Assembly: GCF_003971065.1 (NCBI RefSeq)
Contig: NZ_RYDV01000003.1
Coordinates: 419,634 to 483,633, forward strand
Origin: Candidimonas sp. SYP-B2681
Lineage (GTDB): Bacteria > Pseudomonadota > Gammaproteobacteria > Burkholderiales > Burkholderiaceae_B
Direction of reading: 5' to 3'
Length of the DNA: 64,000 bases
Below, piece after piece: positions 6,776-15,799 of the stretch. The position numbers and the translations under genes were made by a program. Each line of letters starts with the position of its first letter. The first letter of the stretch is position 1. The notes beneath the pieces are model-generated. The model was not told the DNA's origin, did no database searches, and was given only the letters and a program-made list of their open reading frames with translations.

Positions 6776-8923
6776 ATGCCGAAAAAAGCCAATCCCTCGA
6801 GGTTTATACCTCAGGGCCTCATTCCGACTCAGGAACAGAAAGACATTCAACTGTCGCAGCATAGGGTCACCTTGATCGAGGCCAATGCAGGGGCCGCAAA
6901 AACGACGACATTGGCCCTGAGAATTGGTGAAGCGATTGCGCGCAGCATGCCGCCCGAAAAGATCCTGGCCCTAGTATTTACACCTGAAGCGAAAGACGTC
7001 ATGAAAGCTCGCCTGATAGAAATAGGCATCCCTACTTTCACGGCTACAAAGATCCAGGTGCAAACGTTTGAAGAGTTTGCGACCGAAATTCTTAAATCGA
7101 TTGATGGCGACAACGCCCCTCAGTTGCATTCAGCGAAGGATCTCAAGGAGCATGCGCTTGCTGCAATAGAGCGCGTGAGCCAAGCCTACGCGGGCGAAAC
7201 CGATTTCCTGGATATACGTACCCACAATATCGCCATCAGCCAATTCCTGGAATGCCAGCTGAATCTGAAGGCAACAATGGCACTTGAAGACGACGATGAT
7301 GGCATGAGTCTGGAAGAAACCGTCGAACGCCTTAGTATTCCGCTGACAGACTATCTATGGACACTTGAATACGAACGACTACGCCTGGGAACTTTCGATG
7401 ACGCCCGCTTCAGGGGCCCTTTTGATGCCACCTACGATCTTGCCCGCCGTTTTCATGAAGCTGCAGATACGAAAAATGCACTTCCCCATTACCGGCTTGT
7501 GGTTGGCGACGAACTACATGACCTGAATGAAGCATCCTTCCGCATACTGCAAGCCTTGCTCGATATAGAGAACCTGTATTTTGTCGGCGCCGGAGACAAG
7601 GATCAAGTCATCCATTCGAGCCTGGGGGCCGACGAGAGTTATCTGACGCATCGTTTCATTGACCGGCATCCCGCAACAGTGCGTTATCCCTTGACCATGA
7701 CCTACCGCCATGGCCCGCAGTTGGCTTATGCGATGGAATCATTCAAGCAGAAGCCGGTTGATTCGAACCTGCCGGTAGACACCGATATCCTGCAGCTTCA
7801 CTACGATTACGGCAGCCCGGGCGATGCCGCCGGCCGTGTGGTCGAGGCGGTGAACCGGTGGTGGAAAATCGACGGCCATCCGCTAGAGCGCTGTGCCATT
7901 CTGCTGCGTGACCGCCATCAATCCGTTGCCATAGAAAATGCGTTGATGCATGCCAACATCGCCTACCGGACACATGGTATGCAGGGCTATCTTCAACGAG
8001 AAGAAATCCTGTTCTTGCGCGGCATGATCGCCATCGCCTTGAAAAACCTGGCTACCGTCAAATCGGAACCCGTGCGCAAGGCTATCGTGGAATCGCTGGC
8101 CATCTTCGGCGAAGTCGACTTTAGCCCAAAAGAGATGGACGACGCGAAGAACGTTATCGCCAAAGACCCGGCCATCCTCAGTTCGTTCTTCAGCGGCCAG
8201 ATCCAACGTAGTGAATCCGAACAAGCCAAAACGCGCATTTCCAATTCGGTAGCCTATATGGAAGGCTTGGCGACCGATACGCCGGCAGACATCGTACTTG
8301 GCGAAATCTGCATTCAAATGGATCTGGAATCTGTTGCCAAACGCATCTATGTTCACCCTTACGACGCCGCCGTCGTCGCCAAATCGGTCAATGGTTTTAT
8401 TTCGGTAGCCCGGCAGTCCGGCATGAACCTGCGAGACTTCTCTGAATGGACAGGTGCGGCAGATGCGTATGTGGCGACCCGCAGAAGCAAGGGCTTCGTT
8501 ATGCTCGAGTGCGTAGCGAACGCAAAAGGGAAAGAGTTCGATCACGTCATCTTGCCATTTCTCGAAAATGGAGAATTCCCCAGCCCTATGCTGGATATGA
8601 AGGAAGAAGAAAACTTGTTCTATGTTGGCGCAACCCGCGCCAAGTCGCGGCTTACCCTGATTTCGCCAACGGAAGAACAAAAGCGCAGTCCCTTTATTTC
8701 AAGAATGGAACTGGCATCATCGCGCTCGCGGGCGAACGCAGCCGTTCGCAAAAACCAGGGTGAGGTTCGCCCCGTTCAAAGCCGTCTTGATTTAAAGGTG
8801 CCCTACGCGGATAAAGATCAAGTCAAAGCGCTGGGCGCACAGTGGGATGCAACCCGTAAAGTCTGGTATGTAAAGGCAGGATCGGACTTTGAACCCTTTC
8901 GGCCGTGGTTCATTGCACAATAA
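6776..8923 (+). CDS. UvrD/Rep-like SF1 helicase with C-terminal DUF5710 domain
   Basis: The 715-aa protein is a superfamily 1 helicase-like ATPase. A Q-motif-like PTQEQKDI precedes the Walker A ANAGAAKTT (K42), in which the usual glycine before the lysine is alanine. Motif Ia is seen in ILALVFTPEAK. The Walker B is GDELHD (D245-E246), where UvrD and Rep have DExQD. Motif IV-like YPLTMTYRHG, the UvrD C-terminal FVMLECVANAKGKEFDHVILP and FYVGATRAKSRL complete the core. Residues about 675-713 (VPYADKDQVKALGAQWDA, then KVWYV) match DUF5710, a domain common on plasmid primases and mobile-element proteins. GGAGA lies seven bases before the ATG. The composition of the fusion suggests an accessory, possibly horizontally acquired, DNA-processing enzyme; its substrate is unknown. 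Confidence 0.88.
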   Translation: MPKKANPSRFIPQGLIPTQEQKDIQLSQHRVTLIEANAGAAKTTTLALRIGEAIARSMPPEKILALVFTPEAKDVMKARLIEIGIPTFTATKIQVQTFEEFATEILKSIDGDNAPQLHSAKDLKEHALAAIERVSQAYAGETDFLDIRTHNIAISQFLECQLNLKATMALEDDDDGMSLEETVERLSIPLTDYLWTLEYERLRLGTFDDARFRGPFDATYDLARRFHEAADTKNALPHYRLVVGDELHDLNEASFRILQALLDIENLYFVGAGDKDQVIHSSLGADESYLTHRFIDRHPATVRYPLTMTYRHGPQLAYAMESFKQKPVDSNLPVDTDILQLHYDYGSPGDAAGRVVEAVNRWWKIDGHPLERCAILLRDRHQSVAIENALMHANIAYRTHGMQGYLQREEILFLRGMIAIALKNLATVKSEPVRKAIVESLAIFGEVDFSPKEMDDAKNVIAKDPAILSSFFSGQIQRSESEQAKTRISNSVAYMEGLATDTPADIVLGEICIQMDLESVAKRIYVHPYDAAVVAKSVNGFISVARQSGMNLRDFSEWTGAADAYVATRRSKGFVMLECVANAKGKEFDHVILPFLENGEFPSPMLDMKEEENLFYVGATRAKSRLTLISPTEEQKRSPFISRMELASSRSRANAAVRKNQGEVRPVQSRLDLKVPYADKDQVKALGAQWDATRKVWYVKAGSDFEPFRPWFIAQ

Positions 8924-8954
8924 GGAGGCCACATCGGCAGCCTCCTTATTGTGC
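8915..8954. terminator. bidirectional hairpin between convergent genes
   Basis: A perfect 15-bp inverted repeat (arms 8915-8929 and 8940-8954, loop of 10) lies between the convergent helicase and VOC genes. The left arm contains the helicase TAA stop, so the hairpin begins inside the coding sequence, and the VOC stop follows one base after the right arm. A short run of T/A (TTATT) is inside the stem rather than after it. Confidence 0.75.
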
Positions 8955-8955
8955 G

Positions 8956-9354
8956 TTATGGCAGGCCGCTGGGCTCGCCGCTGCCGTACGGCCGGGTCAG
9001 TACCTCCAGCAAGTGGCCATCGGGATCCTCGAAGTACACCCCACGCCCTCCGTCATTCCGGTTAATGGCGCCAAGTCGCCTTTTTCCGGGGTCTGCCCAA
9101 TGCCGCAACCTGCGCTCCTGAATAGAGGCAAAAACCCGGTCGAAGGTCTCTTCATCGATCAGAAATGCATAGTGCTGCGAAGAAATCTGGTCATCGCTCT
9201 CATAAAAATCCAGCGACACCCCATTGTTCAATTGAACAACAAGCATGGGTCCAAATCGGGTGGGGCTGGGCAGGCCCAGTACGTCGGCGAAAAAGGTTGC
9301 CGACTTGTGCTTATCGCGACACCAGACGATAGTGTGGTTCAGTTGCACGCTCAT
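8956..9354 (-). CDS. VOC (glyoxalase/bleomycin resistance) family protein
   Basis: The 132-aa protein has the vicinal oxygen chelate fold: it opens VQLNHTIVWCRDKHKSATFFADVLGLPSP, with a metal-site candidate histidine (NHTIV), a central SSQHYAFLIDEETFDRV strand-helix, and ends with the typical GVYFEDPDGHLLEVLTRPYG containing the metal-ligand glutamate. The family covers lyases, dioxygenases and resistance proteins, so a substrate cannot be assigned. A TCAGGAGGACC precedes the ATG closely. It stands alone, convergent with the helicase gene. Confidence 0.88.
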   Translation of the reverse strand: MSVQLNHTIVWCRDKHKSATFFADVLGLPSPTRFGPMLVVQLNNGVSLDFYESDDQISSQHYAFLIDEETFDRVFASIQERRLRHWADPGKRRLGAINRNDGGRGVYFEDPDGHLLEVLTRPYGSGEPSGLP

Positions 9355-9603
9355 GATGAGGTCCTCCTGATCAGCCGCATATATGAAGTAAAGCGTTGTA
9401 CAGCAAACTATGCAGGAAGCGGATCTGCCCGTTTTGGAAACCCACTCCCAAAGGGAATATATAAGTGAAAAACCCGCATTGAGTCAAGAGTTTACCAACG
9501 GTTGCAATAGATCCTCACCGCTCGGTGTCGCAGCACCTACGCCGGGAACGGCCAGACTCTGCGACAATCATGATCTGCCACTTAATGCCCACCACCACGC
9601 TTT

Positions 9604-10833
9604 ATGCTCAATACCCTCTGGTTAGCTTTCTTCGTCATCGCTTCATTATCCGGGCTGTACCAGTGGGTCGCACTGCATGACACTGAGGTTTTTTCACGTA
9701 TGGTCCTCAGCCTGTTCAGTATGGCTGAACTCTCCGTACAACTAATGATCCTGCTGTTCGGCACCTTGACTCTGTGGCTGGGTTTTCTTCGGATAGCAGA
9801 GGCCGCAGGGCTTATAGAACAGCTGGGAAGATTGCTTACGCCGCTTTTCCGGCGGCTGATGCCAGGCGTTCCAGCCGGTCACCCTGCGCTGGGACTGATC
9901 ACTCTGAATTTTGCGGCGAATGGGCTGGGTTTGGACAATGCCGCGACTCCCATAGGGCTTCGCGCCATGCGCGAATTGCAAACCCTGAACCCCGACCCAA
10001 AATCAGCTACCAATGCGCAGATCCTATTCCTGGTATTGAATGCATCTTCACTCACGCTGCTGCCCATTACCATCTTCATGTATCGTGCTCAACAAGGTGC
10101 CCCCGACCCGACCATGGTGTTCCTGCCGATTTTGCTTGCGACGACAGCGTCGTCCCTGGCGGGCTTGCTTGCGGTGGCGTTCATGCAGAAAATCAAGTTG
10201 TACGATCCAGTAGTGCTGGCGTGGGGCGGCGCCTTGGCGCTCGGGGTGGGCAGCCTGATGGCACTGCTCGCGAGCCTGAGCAGCACCGCCATCAGCGCCA
10301 CATCGTCGCTGATGGGCAACCTTACCCTCTTCGGGATCATCATGACTTTCCTGCTGGCTGGGGCCCGCAAGAAAGTGAAAGTATATGAATGCTTTATCGA
10401 AGGCGCCAAAGAAGGCTTCGACATCTCGAAAAATCTGCTTCCCTACCTGGTAGCCATGCTGTGCGCGGTAGGCGTATTGCGCGCTTCCGGCGCCCTCGAT
10501 GCCTTGCTGGACAGCATCCGGTGGGCCGTTCATGCCTTCGGCATGGACTCTCGCTTCGTTGACGCACTACCCACTGCGATCGTCAAGCCCTTTTCCGGCA
10601 GCGCTGCACGCGGCATGCTGATCGAAACGATGCAGCATTTCGGGGTGGACAGTTTTCCCGCCCTGTTGGCCGCTACGGTGCAAGGAAGTACCGAAACCAC
10701 ATTCTATGTATTGGCGGTGTACTTCGGCGCAGTAGGAATACAGCGCGCGCGCCACGCCGTGGGCTGCGCGCTGATCGCAGATTTGGCCGGAGTCCTCGCC
10801 TCTATTGCCGTGTGCTACTGGTTTTTTGGTTAA
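9604..10833 (+). CDS. fused SpmA/SpmB-like nucleoside recognition (Gate) domain membrane protein
   Basis: The 409-aa polytopic membrane protein combines what are two separate proteins, SpmA and SpmB (spore maturation), in Bacillus. The first half has the Gate-domain signature LNFAANGLGLDNAATPIGLRAM with the LFLVLNASSLTLLPIT block; the second half carries ISKNLLPYLVAMLCAVGVLRASGALD and VKPFSGSAARGML with QGSTETTFYVLAVYFG. About ten hydrophobic segments are visible. Gate-domain proteins are thought to transport small molecules; in a non-sporulating bacterium the role is unknown. It is flanked by the divergent VOC gene and convergent rsmA, so it is monocistronic. Confidence 0.9.
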   Translation: MLNTLWLAFFVIASLSGLYQWVALHDTEVFSRMVLSLFSMAELSVQLMILLFGTLTLWLGFLRIAEAAGLIEQLGRLLTPLFRRLMPGVPAGHPALGLITLNFAANGLGLDNAATPIGLRAMRELQTLNPDPKSATNAQILFLVLNASSLTLLPITIFMYRAQQGAPDPTMVFLPILLATTASSLAGLLAVAFMQKIKLYDPVVLAWGGALALGVGSLMALLASLSSTAISATSSLMGNLTLFGIIMTFLLAGARKKVKVYECFIEGAKEGFDISKNLLPYLVAMLCAVGVLRASGALDALLDSIRWAVHAFGMDSRFVDALPTAIVKPFSGSAARGMLIETMQHFGVDSFPALLAATVQGSTETTFYVLAVYFGAVGIQRARHAVGCALIADLAGVLASIAVCYWFFG

Positions 10834-10945
10834 TTCCATTTCTGATAAAACGTGGACGCTATCGATTCTGCTTGCCTTACGCCAGTAAAGTCTGCGCTTC
10901 GCCTTTACGCTCACGGTTGTTCTAGAAACCAAATCAGCAGCGTGG

Positions 10946-11731
10946 TCAGGATTTCAGAACGCCTGCCGCCAATAAACTGTCGGACAAGCCTATGAATTGC
11001 TCGACCGAAAGTTCTTCGGCTCGCGACGTTGGCGCAATGTTCAAGCCTTCCCAATCGATCAAACCGGCCCAATCGTTCAGCGAGCGGCGCAACATTTTGC
11101 GCCGCTGCGTGAATGCTCGTCCGACCAACTTTTCGAAAGCGTTCTGACTTCTCGGCTTCAGACGCGACTCGGGCAAAGGCACCATGCGGACGACTGCCGA
11201 CACTACCCTGGGCGGGGGATCAAATGCTTCTGGGGGCACGTCGAATAATTTGTTCATCCGATAACGTGACTGAAGCATGACTGACAGCCGTCCGTAGTCT
11301 CCCGAACCAGGCGCAGCGACCATACGATCTATGACTTCGCGTTGCAGCATGAAATGCTGATCTATAACGCTGTCGGCGTATTCAATCAGGTGGAACAGCA
11401 GCGGACTGGAAATGTTGTAAGGAAGATTACCGACTATCCGCAGCTTGCTCCCCAAGACGCCGAAATCCACCTGTAACGCATCGCCTTCGACCACCGTAAG
11501 GTGCTCTTCGGGATACTGGCGCCGCAATCGCCCGGCCAGATCCCGATCGATTTCCACGACCGTAAGGTGGTCCAACAATTTCGAAAGCGGTTTGGTCAGA
11601 GCCGAGAGGCCCGGACCAATTTCGATCACCGTATCGCCGCTCTGAGGGGCAATCCCGCGCACAATGGATTCGATAATTCCTTCGTCAACCAAAAAATGTT
11701 GGCCAAATCGTTTACGTGCTTGATGGACCAT
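10946..11731 (-). CDS. rsmA: 16S rRNA (adenine1518-N6/adenine1519-N6) dimethyltransferase RsmA (KsgA)
   Basis: The 261-aa SAM-dependent methyltransferase dimethylates two adjacent adenosines in the 3' hairpin of 16S rRNA. Evidence is the [11 protein letters not shown] start, motif [16 protein letters not shown], the acidic [17 protein letters not shown], and the catalytic NLPYNIS motif, followed by [10 protein letters not shown] and the C-terminal [13 protein letters not shown]. Length is close to E. coli RsmA (273). It starts six bases after the surA stop and is the last gene of the lptD-surA-rsmA operon, an arrangement shared with enterobacteria except that pdxA is missing between surA and rsmA. 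Confidence 0.97.
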   Translation of the reverse strand: MVHQARKRFGQHFLVDEGIIESIVRGIAPQSGDTVIEIGPGLSALTKPLSKLLDHLTVVEIDRDLAGRLRRQYPEEHLTVVEGDALQVDFGVLGSKLRIVGNLPYNISSPLLFHLIEYADSVIDQHFMLQREVIDRMVAAPGSGDYGRLSVMLQSRYRMNKLFDVPPEAFDPPPRVVSAVVRMVPLPESRLKPRSQNAFEKLVGRAFTQRRKMLRRSLNDWAGLIDWEGLNIAPTSRAEELSVEQFIGLSDSLLAAGVLKS

Positions 11732-11737
11732 AGAGGG

Positions 11738-13246
11738 TTAACGACGTTTCCGGTTCGATTGTGGATCCAGGCGATTATCGATATAAGCCTGACCATGCAA
11801 CTGGCTAAGCCAATCTTCAAAGGCCGGCTCTACACGACGCTGGAATAGAATCTGGCGCGCCTGCATGCGCTTGAACTCGTTTTCCATATTCTTGGTACGA
11901 CGATCAAGCACCTGGATCAGATGCCAACCGAACTGGGATTTTACTGGCTGACTGATTTGGTTCGGCTGCAGTGCATTCATGGCTTCCTCGAAAGGGGGAA
12001 CTGTTTCGCCCGGCGTCAGCCATCCGAGATCGCCGCCTTGCGGAGCGGAAACATCTTCTGAATAACGCTTAGCCAAATCCTCGAAACTTTCACCATTGAC
12101 AAGGCGCTGGCGCAACTGATTGAGGCGGGTCTGCGCCTTTTCATCAGACATTACTTTAGTGCTCTTGATCAGGATATGACGCGCATGAGTCTGGGTCACC
12201 ATCATGGGCCCTTGCTGCTGCAAGGGCGAATTGGCAGCTGTGGACGCGCTGGCGGGTGGAGTCGCCCCGGACGCTTGTGCCGGCGACTGTGTGGGACCCC
12301 GCGTAAGCACCTTTAGGATGTGAAAGCCATTGCCGCTCTGAACAATGTCGCTGACTTCGCCAGGTTTAAGATTCTGGGTGGCTTGCAGGAATAAATCGGG
12401 CCAGCCGCTGACCGGCCGAACGCCGAGCTCGCCGCCATTGAGGGCTTTAGGACCATCGGATGACGATGCCGCCACACCGGCGAAATCGGCGCCCCCGCGT
12501 ACACGTTTCAGCAAGCCTTCTGCCTTATTGCGTAACTCCTGGACTCGCGATGGTGGAGAGCCCTCCGGTACGACGACCAGAATTTGCGCAAGCCCCAGTA
12601 TTTGCGGACCACTTTGTTGCGCCGGCGCGGATTGTTGCGGCTGTGGCTGCTGTTGCATCTGCTGCAGCGGCGCTGCCTGGTTGCCCTGGTTCTTCAGGAA
12701 GGCATCAACTTCAGCGTCGGAAATGTTGATGGTTCTGTCAATCGCGCGTTGGCGAAGAAGGTCCAGGCGTACCTCCTGGCGCAGACCCTTCATATAAGTG
12801 TCCCAAGGCACGCCGGATTTTTCGACTTCCTGACGGAGACGTGCAACGGACATCTTGTTGCGCTCGGCAATTGTCTGCACGGCCTGTTCGGCTTGCGCGT
12901 TGGAAACACGGATGCCCAAGCGTTCGGCTTCCTGCCGCTCAAGCTCTTCAGTAATCATGCGCTGCAGGACCTGTTTTTGCAGAATCGCGTAATCGGGTAC
13001 TGGAATATTCTGACGTTGTAACTGGGCCTGGGCTTCGCGTGCCTCGGTATTGACTTGTTGCAAAGTAATGACCTTCTGGTTCACCACTGCAGCTATCCCA
13101 TCGACAAACTGTTGAGACTGTTGCGCGCCGACGGGCTCGGCCGTCTTGGCAGCCGATTTTGCAGCTAACGCCACGCCCGACGATGTTACGCCCAATATTA
13201 GAATCAAAATGGACGCTAGCCGGCGCTTAGCATGCACACTACGCAT
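11738..13246 (-). CDS. surA: periplasmic chaperone/peptidyl-prolyl isomerase SurA
   Basis: The 502-aa precursor helps fold outer membrane beta-barrels in the periplasm. A basic start and hydrophobic stretch (LASILILILGVTSSGVALA) form a signal peptide ending near residue 30. The SurA N-domain (VDGIAAVVNQKVITLQQV) is followed by two parvulin domains, roughly residues 215-320 (LAQILVVVPEGSP, then FHILKVLTRG) and 355-455 (ARHILIKSTKV, then GGDLGWLTPGETVPPFEEAM and FGWHLIQVLDRR). Between the N-domain and first parvulin domain lies a Gln/Pro-rich linker of about 25 residues, not present in E. coli SurA. Its ATG overlaps the lptD TAA by one base (TAATG), indicating coupled translation of chaperone and client. 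Confidence 0.97.
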   Translation of the reverse strand: MRSVHAKRRLASILILILGVTSSGVALAAKSAAKTAEPVGAQQSQQFVDGIAAVVNQKVITLQQVNTEAREAQAQLQRQNIPVPDYAILQKQVLQRMITEELERQEAERLGIRVSNAQAEQAVQTIAERNKMSVARLRQEVEKSGVPWDTYMKGLRQEVRLDLLRQRAIDRTINISDAEVDAFLKNQGNQAAPLQQMQQQPQPQQSAPAQQSGPQILGLAQILVVVPEGSPPSRVQELRNKAEGLLKRVRGGADFAGVAASSSDGPKALNGGELGVRPVSGWPDLFLQATQNLKPGEVSDIVQSGNGFHILKVLTRGPTQSPAQASGATPPASASTAANSPLQQQGPMMVTQTHARHILIKSTKVMSDEKAQTRLNQLRQRLVNGESFEDLAKRYSEDVSAPQGGDLGWLTPGETVPPFEEAMNALQPNQISQPVKSQFGWHLIQVLDRRTKNMENEFKRMQARQILFQRRVEPAFEDWLSQLHGQAYIDNRLDPQSNRKRR

Positions 13247-15642
13247 TATTCATACCTCTCGAAGGTGGTTTTTTCAGGTATTGGTGGGGTGATGGATCGA
13301 TAACCAGCAATCCGGTCGCTTAATAATCTCATTGGATCAGTGCCAAGCGAACCCAAACCGGAAAGCTCCAGCTGGAAGAACAAGGCCGTATTAACGTCTT
13401 GGCTGGAAACCGCATAACGCTGCATGACGACCCGGCCAACCCAACAACACTCGCCCTTGTATTCCAGGCCAAGAATTGACTGTGTATTGCGCTTTTCCTG
13501 TATGGAATAGTCGTATCGACCGAGAGCATAAATTTTATTGGTAAGCGGCCATTGTGCGGAAACACTGACCTGCTCGCGTGTCTTGTCGTCCAACGGATTG
13601 ATAACATAATTCGGATCGGCATAGGCACGCGGGTCGCGTTCATAGCGATATGACGCCGACAGCGTGGTCAGGCGCTTGGGCTCCCAGCGAAAACCGGCGG
13701 TCATTCGGTTGCGGTCTTTCGAGTGAGGATTAAACTGCCCATCGAACCGTACGTTCAAGGTATCGGTAAGCGCGGCATTTGCACCGATCAGATAATCGGA
13801 TTTTGTGTCGGTGCGCGTCTGATCATTGAAACCCAGCTTCACGCGCTGATCCGAGAAATAGATGCGCTGCGCGGCTGACAGAGAAAGCCGCTCGGATCCG
13901 CTGTCGGCGTCCAGCCATCGTGTCGTCAAGCCCACCGTCACTTGGTTGGCCTCGGCAATACGATCCCAGCCGCCACTGAAGATGTTCTCGGAAAATGCCT
14001 GCGAAAAATTAAAGGACGCAAGGCTCGTATCGTAAATCGGTATCTGGGACTGATCGCGGTAAGGTACATTCAAATAATAGAGGCGCGGTTCAAAGGTTTG
14101 GATCGCATCATTGCCAAAGAGGCTGGCTTCACGCTCGAAGGTCATGCCGGAATCAAGCGACATGATGGGAAGGACACGTGACTGAGACTGAGGGCCCTGT
14201 ATCCCACCTTGCACGGAGGGCGATGAAAAACCGTTCCATTCTGTGTTGTACTGGCTCATGTGCACGCCCACCTTCGGCGTTACATACCAGCCCGCCCGAA
14301 CAATCGGATAGGCCACCGACGTATACGAACTGAACCGGGTACCGTCGTAAGACTGATAGGGCTCCAGATTCGCTGGAAAAGGATAAGGGTGCGTCCCATA
14401 CTTAAAATTGGGCATGTTGAAGCGAGTGGCATAGTTATCGGACTCAACATCAAAGCCGCCCCAATTATAGCGCGCGCCGCGTACGTAGAGCTCAGGCAGC
14501 TTATCGTACTGCGGCAGCAAGTATGACGAGGTCCGATCCTGTAGAGTCTGGTAGGTGTAGGCATACAACGAAGCGTTGAAATAGCGATACCCGCTCCAGT
14601 TCAAACCGGCCGTGCTAGGCAGATAAGTATTCGTGGCTTCATTAAGGCCTAGCGATGAAAAATCACGGAAATAGTCGTCGTCTGACACGCGCCGGATATC
14701 GAAAGAAGCGCTTAGTCCCCCGCCTAGTCTTTGGGCATGCTGCCACGAGTAATACCAGCGCTTCATATTGGCGACCTTATCATCGGCCAAATACGTTCCA
14801 AACACCTGACCGCTGTAGCTATTGCCCAGGTAACGGAACTCAGCGCCCAGTTGGGTGCCCCGTTTGGCCATGTAGCGCGGTACTAGTGTGGCATCGTAGT
14901 TGGGCCCAAGATTCAGGTAATACGGCAAAGACACTTCGAAGCCGCCGGAGCTGGAAGTCCCGTAGGTAGGAACCAAAAAGCCTGACTTGCGTTCCTTGCG
15001 TATCGGAAAAGTCAGGAATGGCGAATACAGAATGGGCATGCCCTTGAAATACAGCACGCCATTACGTGCGATGCCCTCGTTGTCGTCAAAGTGCAGATCG
15101 ACCCGCGACGATTTGATATACCACGAAGGATCGGGACAAGGGCAGCCCGTATAGCTTACATCGGCCAACCGCATGTGGTCGCGGCTGAGAATATCGGCCC
15201 TGACGGCCGTTCCGGCTCCACCCGTCGAGCCGAGCCAAAAGTTGGCGTCGTTGACCTCGCCGGTTTCGCTATTGATGTTGTAGTTTAATTCAGGCCCCTT
15301 GACGATGCTGGCATCGCGCATAATGAGCCCATTGCCGCGAACTCGAACTTGGCCAGTAGAGCGCTGGTAATCGATATAATCGCCCTTTACGACTGAATCG
15401 ATGCGGCGAACCTCTGCCTTGCCTGTCAGCTTTACAAGGCCATCTTCGTCGGATTCCATCTTGTCACCGACCAGAAACGACGACATCTCGTTATCTTTTA
15501 CATTCTTGTGCAGTTGTAGATCGGGTGCCACTTGCAACTGAGGTAAGGTAGAGCTTACGCCCGCTTCGACGCGAGGCTGTTGAGCCTGCACTGCCGTTGC
15601 ACTGCCGAAAGCTAGAAGAATTGTCCACCAAACCAAACGCAC
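13246..15642 (-). CDS. lptD: LPS assembly outer membrane protein LptD
   Basis: The protein inserts lipopolysaccharide into the outer leaflet of the outer membrane together with LptE. From GTG 15642 it is 798 aa and starts with a clean signal peptide (RLVWWTILLAFGSATAVQA, cut before QQP); a further GTG at 15684 would add 14 residues that spoil it. The OstA-like N-terminal jellyroll includes VKLTGKAEVRRIDSVVKGDYIDY; the C-terminal two-thirds is beta-barrel with the LptD blocks NGVLYFKGMPILYSPFLTFPI and RKSGFLVPTYG. Cysteines C167 and C169 and the pair C732-C733 parallel the disulphide cysteines of E. coli LptD. It heads the operon with surA and rsmA, divergent from amgK. Confidence 0.96.
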   Translation of the reverse strand: MRLVWWTILLAFGSATAVQAQQPRVEAGVSSTLPQLQVAPDLQLHKNVKDNEMSSFLVGDKMESDEDGLVKLTGKAEVRRIDSVVKGDYIDYQRSTGQVRVRGNGLIMRDASIVKGPELNYNINSETGEVNDANFWLGSTGGAGTAVRADILSRDHMRLADVSYTGCPCPDPSWYIKSSRVDLHFDDNEGIARNGVLYFKGMPILYSPFLTFPIRKERKSGFLVPTYGTSSSGGFEVSLPYYLNLGPNYDATLVPRYMAKRGTQLGAEFRYLGNSYSGQVFGTYLADDKVANMKRWYYSWQHAQRLGGGLSASFDIRRVSDDDYFRDFSSLGLNEATNTYLPSTAGLNWSGYRYFNASLYAYTYQTLQDRTSSYLLPQYDKLPELYVRGARYNWGGFDVESDNYATRFNMPNFKYGTHPYPFPANLEPYQSYDGTRFSSYTSVAYPIVRAGWYVTPKVGVHMSQYNTEWNGFSSPSVQGGIQGPQSQSRVLPIMSLDSGMTFEREASLFGNDAIQTFEPRLYYLNVPYRDQSQIPIYDTSLASFNFSQAFSENIFSGGWDRIAEANQVTVGLTTRWLDADSGSERLSLSAAQRIYFSDQRVKLGFNDQTRTDTKSDYLIGANAALTDTLNVRFDGQFNPHSKDRNRMTAGFRWEPKRLTTLSASYRYERDPRAYADPNYVINPLDDKTREQVSVSAQWPLTNKIYALGRYDYSIQEKRNTQSILGLEYKGECCWVGRVVMQRYAVSSQDVNTALFFQLELSGLGSLGTDPMRLLSDRIAGYRSITPPIPEKTTFERYE

Positions 15643-15716
15643 GAGTATTTCGTCCCCGAAAAAAAAATGACAATATTTTGGCACAACTGCCGACCCGTAA
15701 CGATTGGCGACCCGGT

Positions 15717-15746
15717 ATTATAGAGAAGCTGACGTCCCCGTGGTAA
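15717..15746 (-). promoter_or_regulatory. candidate sigma70 promoter for lptD
   Basis: On the minus strand a perfect -10 box TATAAT (15717-15722) is preceded after 18 bases by TTACCA (15741-15746) as -35. Transcription would begin near 15710, ahead of both possible lptD starts. The position argues that the divergent amgK starts downstream of this region. Confidence 0.6.
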
Positions 15747-15799
15747 ATACAAGTCGTCTGCCCATTTCCACGCAACCCACATATCACCATGGAAGAACT

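Noticed and set aside
7883..8680. 265-codon open frame opposite the SF1 helicase gene
   Set aside because: Fully antisense to a well-supported coding sequence with conserved motifs; the translation resembles no family.
12599..12690. Repetitive CTG/TTG-rich DNA in surA
   Set aside because: It encodes a Gln/Pro-rich linker in SurA rather than being a separate repeat element.
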